41,558 nucleotides of DNA from Succinivibrionaceae bacterium. GTDB taxonomy: Bacteria; Pseudomonadota; Gammaproteobacteria; Enterobacterales; Succinivibrionaceae. This document shows, in pieces, positions 41,407-41,558 of this stretch (within the stretch, counting starts at the first letter, position 1; each line of letters opens with the position of its first letter). The position numbers and the translations under genes were made by a program. A model generated the notes under the pieces. That model did no database searches. It had not been told where the DNA came from and was given only the letters and a program-made list of their open reading frames with translations. The stretch lies in assembly GCA_017480795.1 (NCBI GenBank), contig JAFURY010000096.1:1-41558 (forward strand), given 5' to 3'.

Positions 41407-41558
41407 ATGATTTGCCGCCACACTAGCCTCACGCAAACATCCCTGCCGGGCATGTGCGACCAGATGATGTTCTCGCAAGCAATGATAAAAGAATACAACG
41501 ATGAGACCAGCTGGTTCAGAAGGTTCAGAAACGAGGTTACCGCACTTATAGATCCAAC
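41407..41558 (+). CDS. Transposase, N-terminal part (possibly IS1182 family)
   Basis: The frame opens at ATG 41407 behind AAGGA (41396-41400) and runs off the window after 50 codons without a stop. The segment S-W-F-R-R-F-R-N-E-V-T-A-L-I-D-P resembles the early part of IS1182-type DDE transposases, where a similar F-R-x-x-V-x-x-x-I-D segment precedes the G-R-P motif. With only 50 residues the family call is tentative. The setting (strong promoter, AT-rich DNA, disrupted neighbouring gene) supports a mobile element. Confidence 0.5.
   Translation, partial: MICRHTSLTQTSLPGMCDQMMFSQAMIKEYNDETSWFRRFRNEVTALIDP

Larger units (their letters stand above)
41290..41558 (+). mobile_element. Left end of an insertion sequence, cut by the window edge
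   Basis: An abrupt switch to AT-rich DNA occurs directly after the broken C11 frame. It is followed by a strong promoter and a transposase-like start. The exact left terminus is not certain (around 41280-41300), because the right end with its inverted repeat is outside the window. Confidence 0.6.

Overview
The window reads as chromosomal DNA of an anaerobic, gut-type gammaproteobacterium, most likely of the Succinivibrionaceae (Aeromonadales); that placement is inferred. Gammaproteobacterial markers are MotY, PurT, ProQ followed by Prc, PepN, PyrD followed by ZapC, DusC, Tag, MetG, ExoI and PfkA. The gut-anaerobe flavour comes from a GH84 glycosidase, an AAA/PD-(D/E)XK protein of the type expanded in gut bacteria, DUF4250, a TIGR04076-type protein and a C11 peptidase fragment. 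No tRNA, rRNA or CRISPR array was seen.

Layout. 1-5.7 kb: motY, then an AT-rich island with an AAA-ATPase/nuclease protein, then a leaderless GH84 enzyme. 6-8.7 kb: purT (minus) diverging from an acyltransferase-3 membrane protein. 9-16.6 kb: housekeeping run proQ, prc, pepN, a DUF2835 gene and pyrD, the last three tightly coupled. 16.6-18.8 kb: zapC, flanked by unusual non-coding DNA: 19 GATC sites in about 660 bp, four CAGATCTG palindromes, a 27-bp inverted repeat, and four A-tract/T-tract blocks. 18.8-24.3 kb: motility block with a FliT-like small gene, two nearly identical-ended flagellin genes, sigma-54-type elements before the small gene and before the second flagellin, and a FIST / degenerate GGDEF / EAL signalling protein. 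24.3-27.1 kb: dusC, then three tandem small exported proteins sharing a mature start of the L/V-P-x-G/E-W type. 27.1-31.4 kb (minus): a TIGR04076-type gene, tag, a DEDDh exonuclease with a C-terminal membrane segment, and metG. 31.4-33.4 kb: a structured leader RNA candidate, a small membrane protein, and a 5'-truncated COG2865-type gene with a 42-bp tandem repeat. 33.4-36.2 kb (minus): pfkA, DUF4250, sbcB.

36.7-40.6 kb holds the most distinctive system: four consecutive minus-strand paralogs for exported two-domain proteins. Each has a signal peptide, a lipocalin-like GxW domain, a Pro/Gln-rich linker and a C-terminal domain with a conserved Cys pair. Two linkers are built from 4 and 5 copies of the same 36-bp repeat. 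Beside the array, the first about 117 codons of a clostripain-type (C11) protease are cut off by the left end of an insertion sequence, whose transposase gene runs off the right edge.

How the genes relate: motY, the flagellins, the FliT-like gene and the EAL protein fit polar, probably sodium-driven, motility and c-di-GMP control. The four-paralog array, the three L/V-P-x-G/E-W proteins and the broken protease form an exported accessory layer of unknown role. The rest is core metabolism and nucleic acid maintenance. All calls come from reading the sequence; no database search was run.
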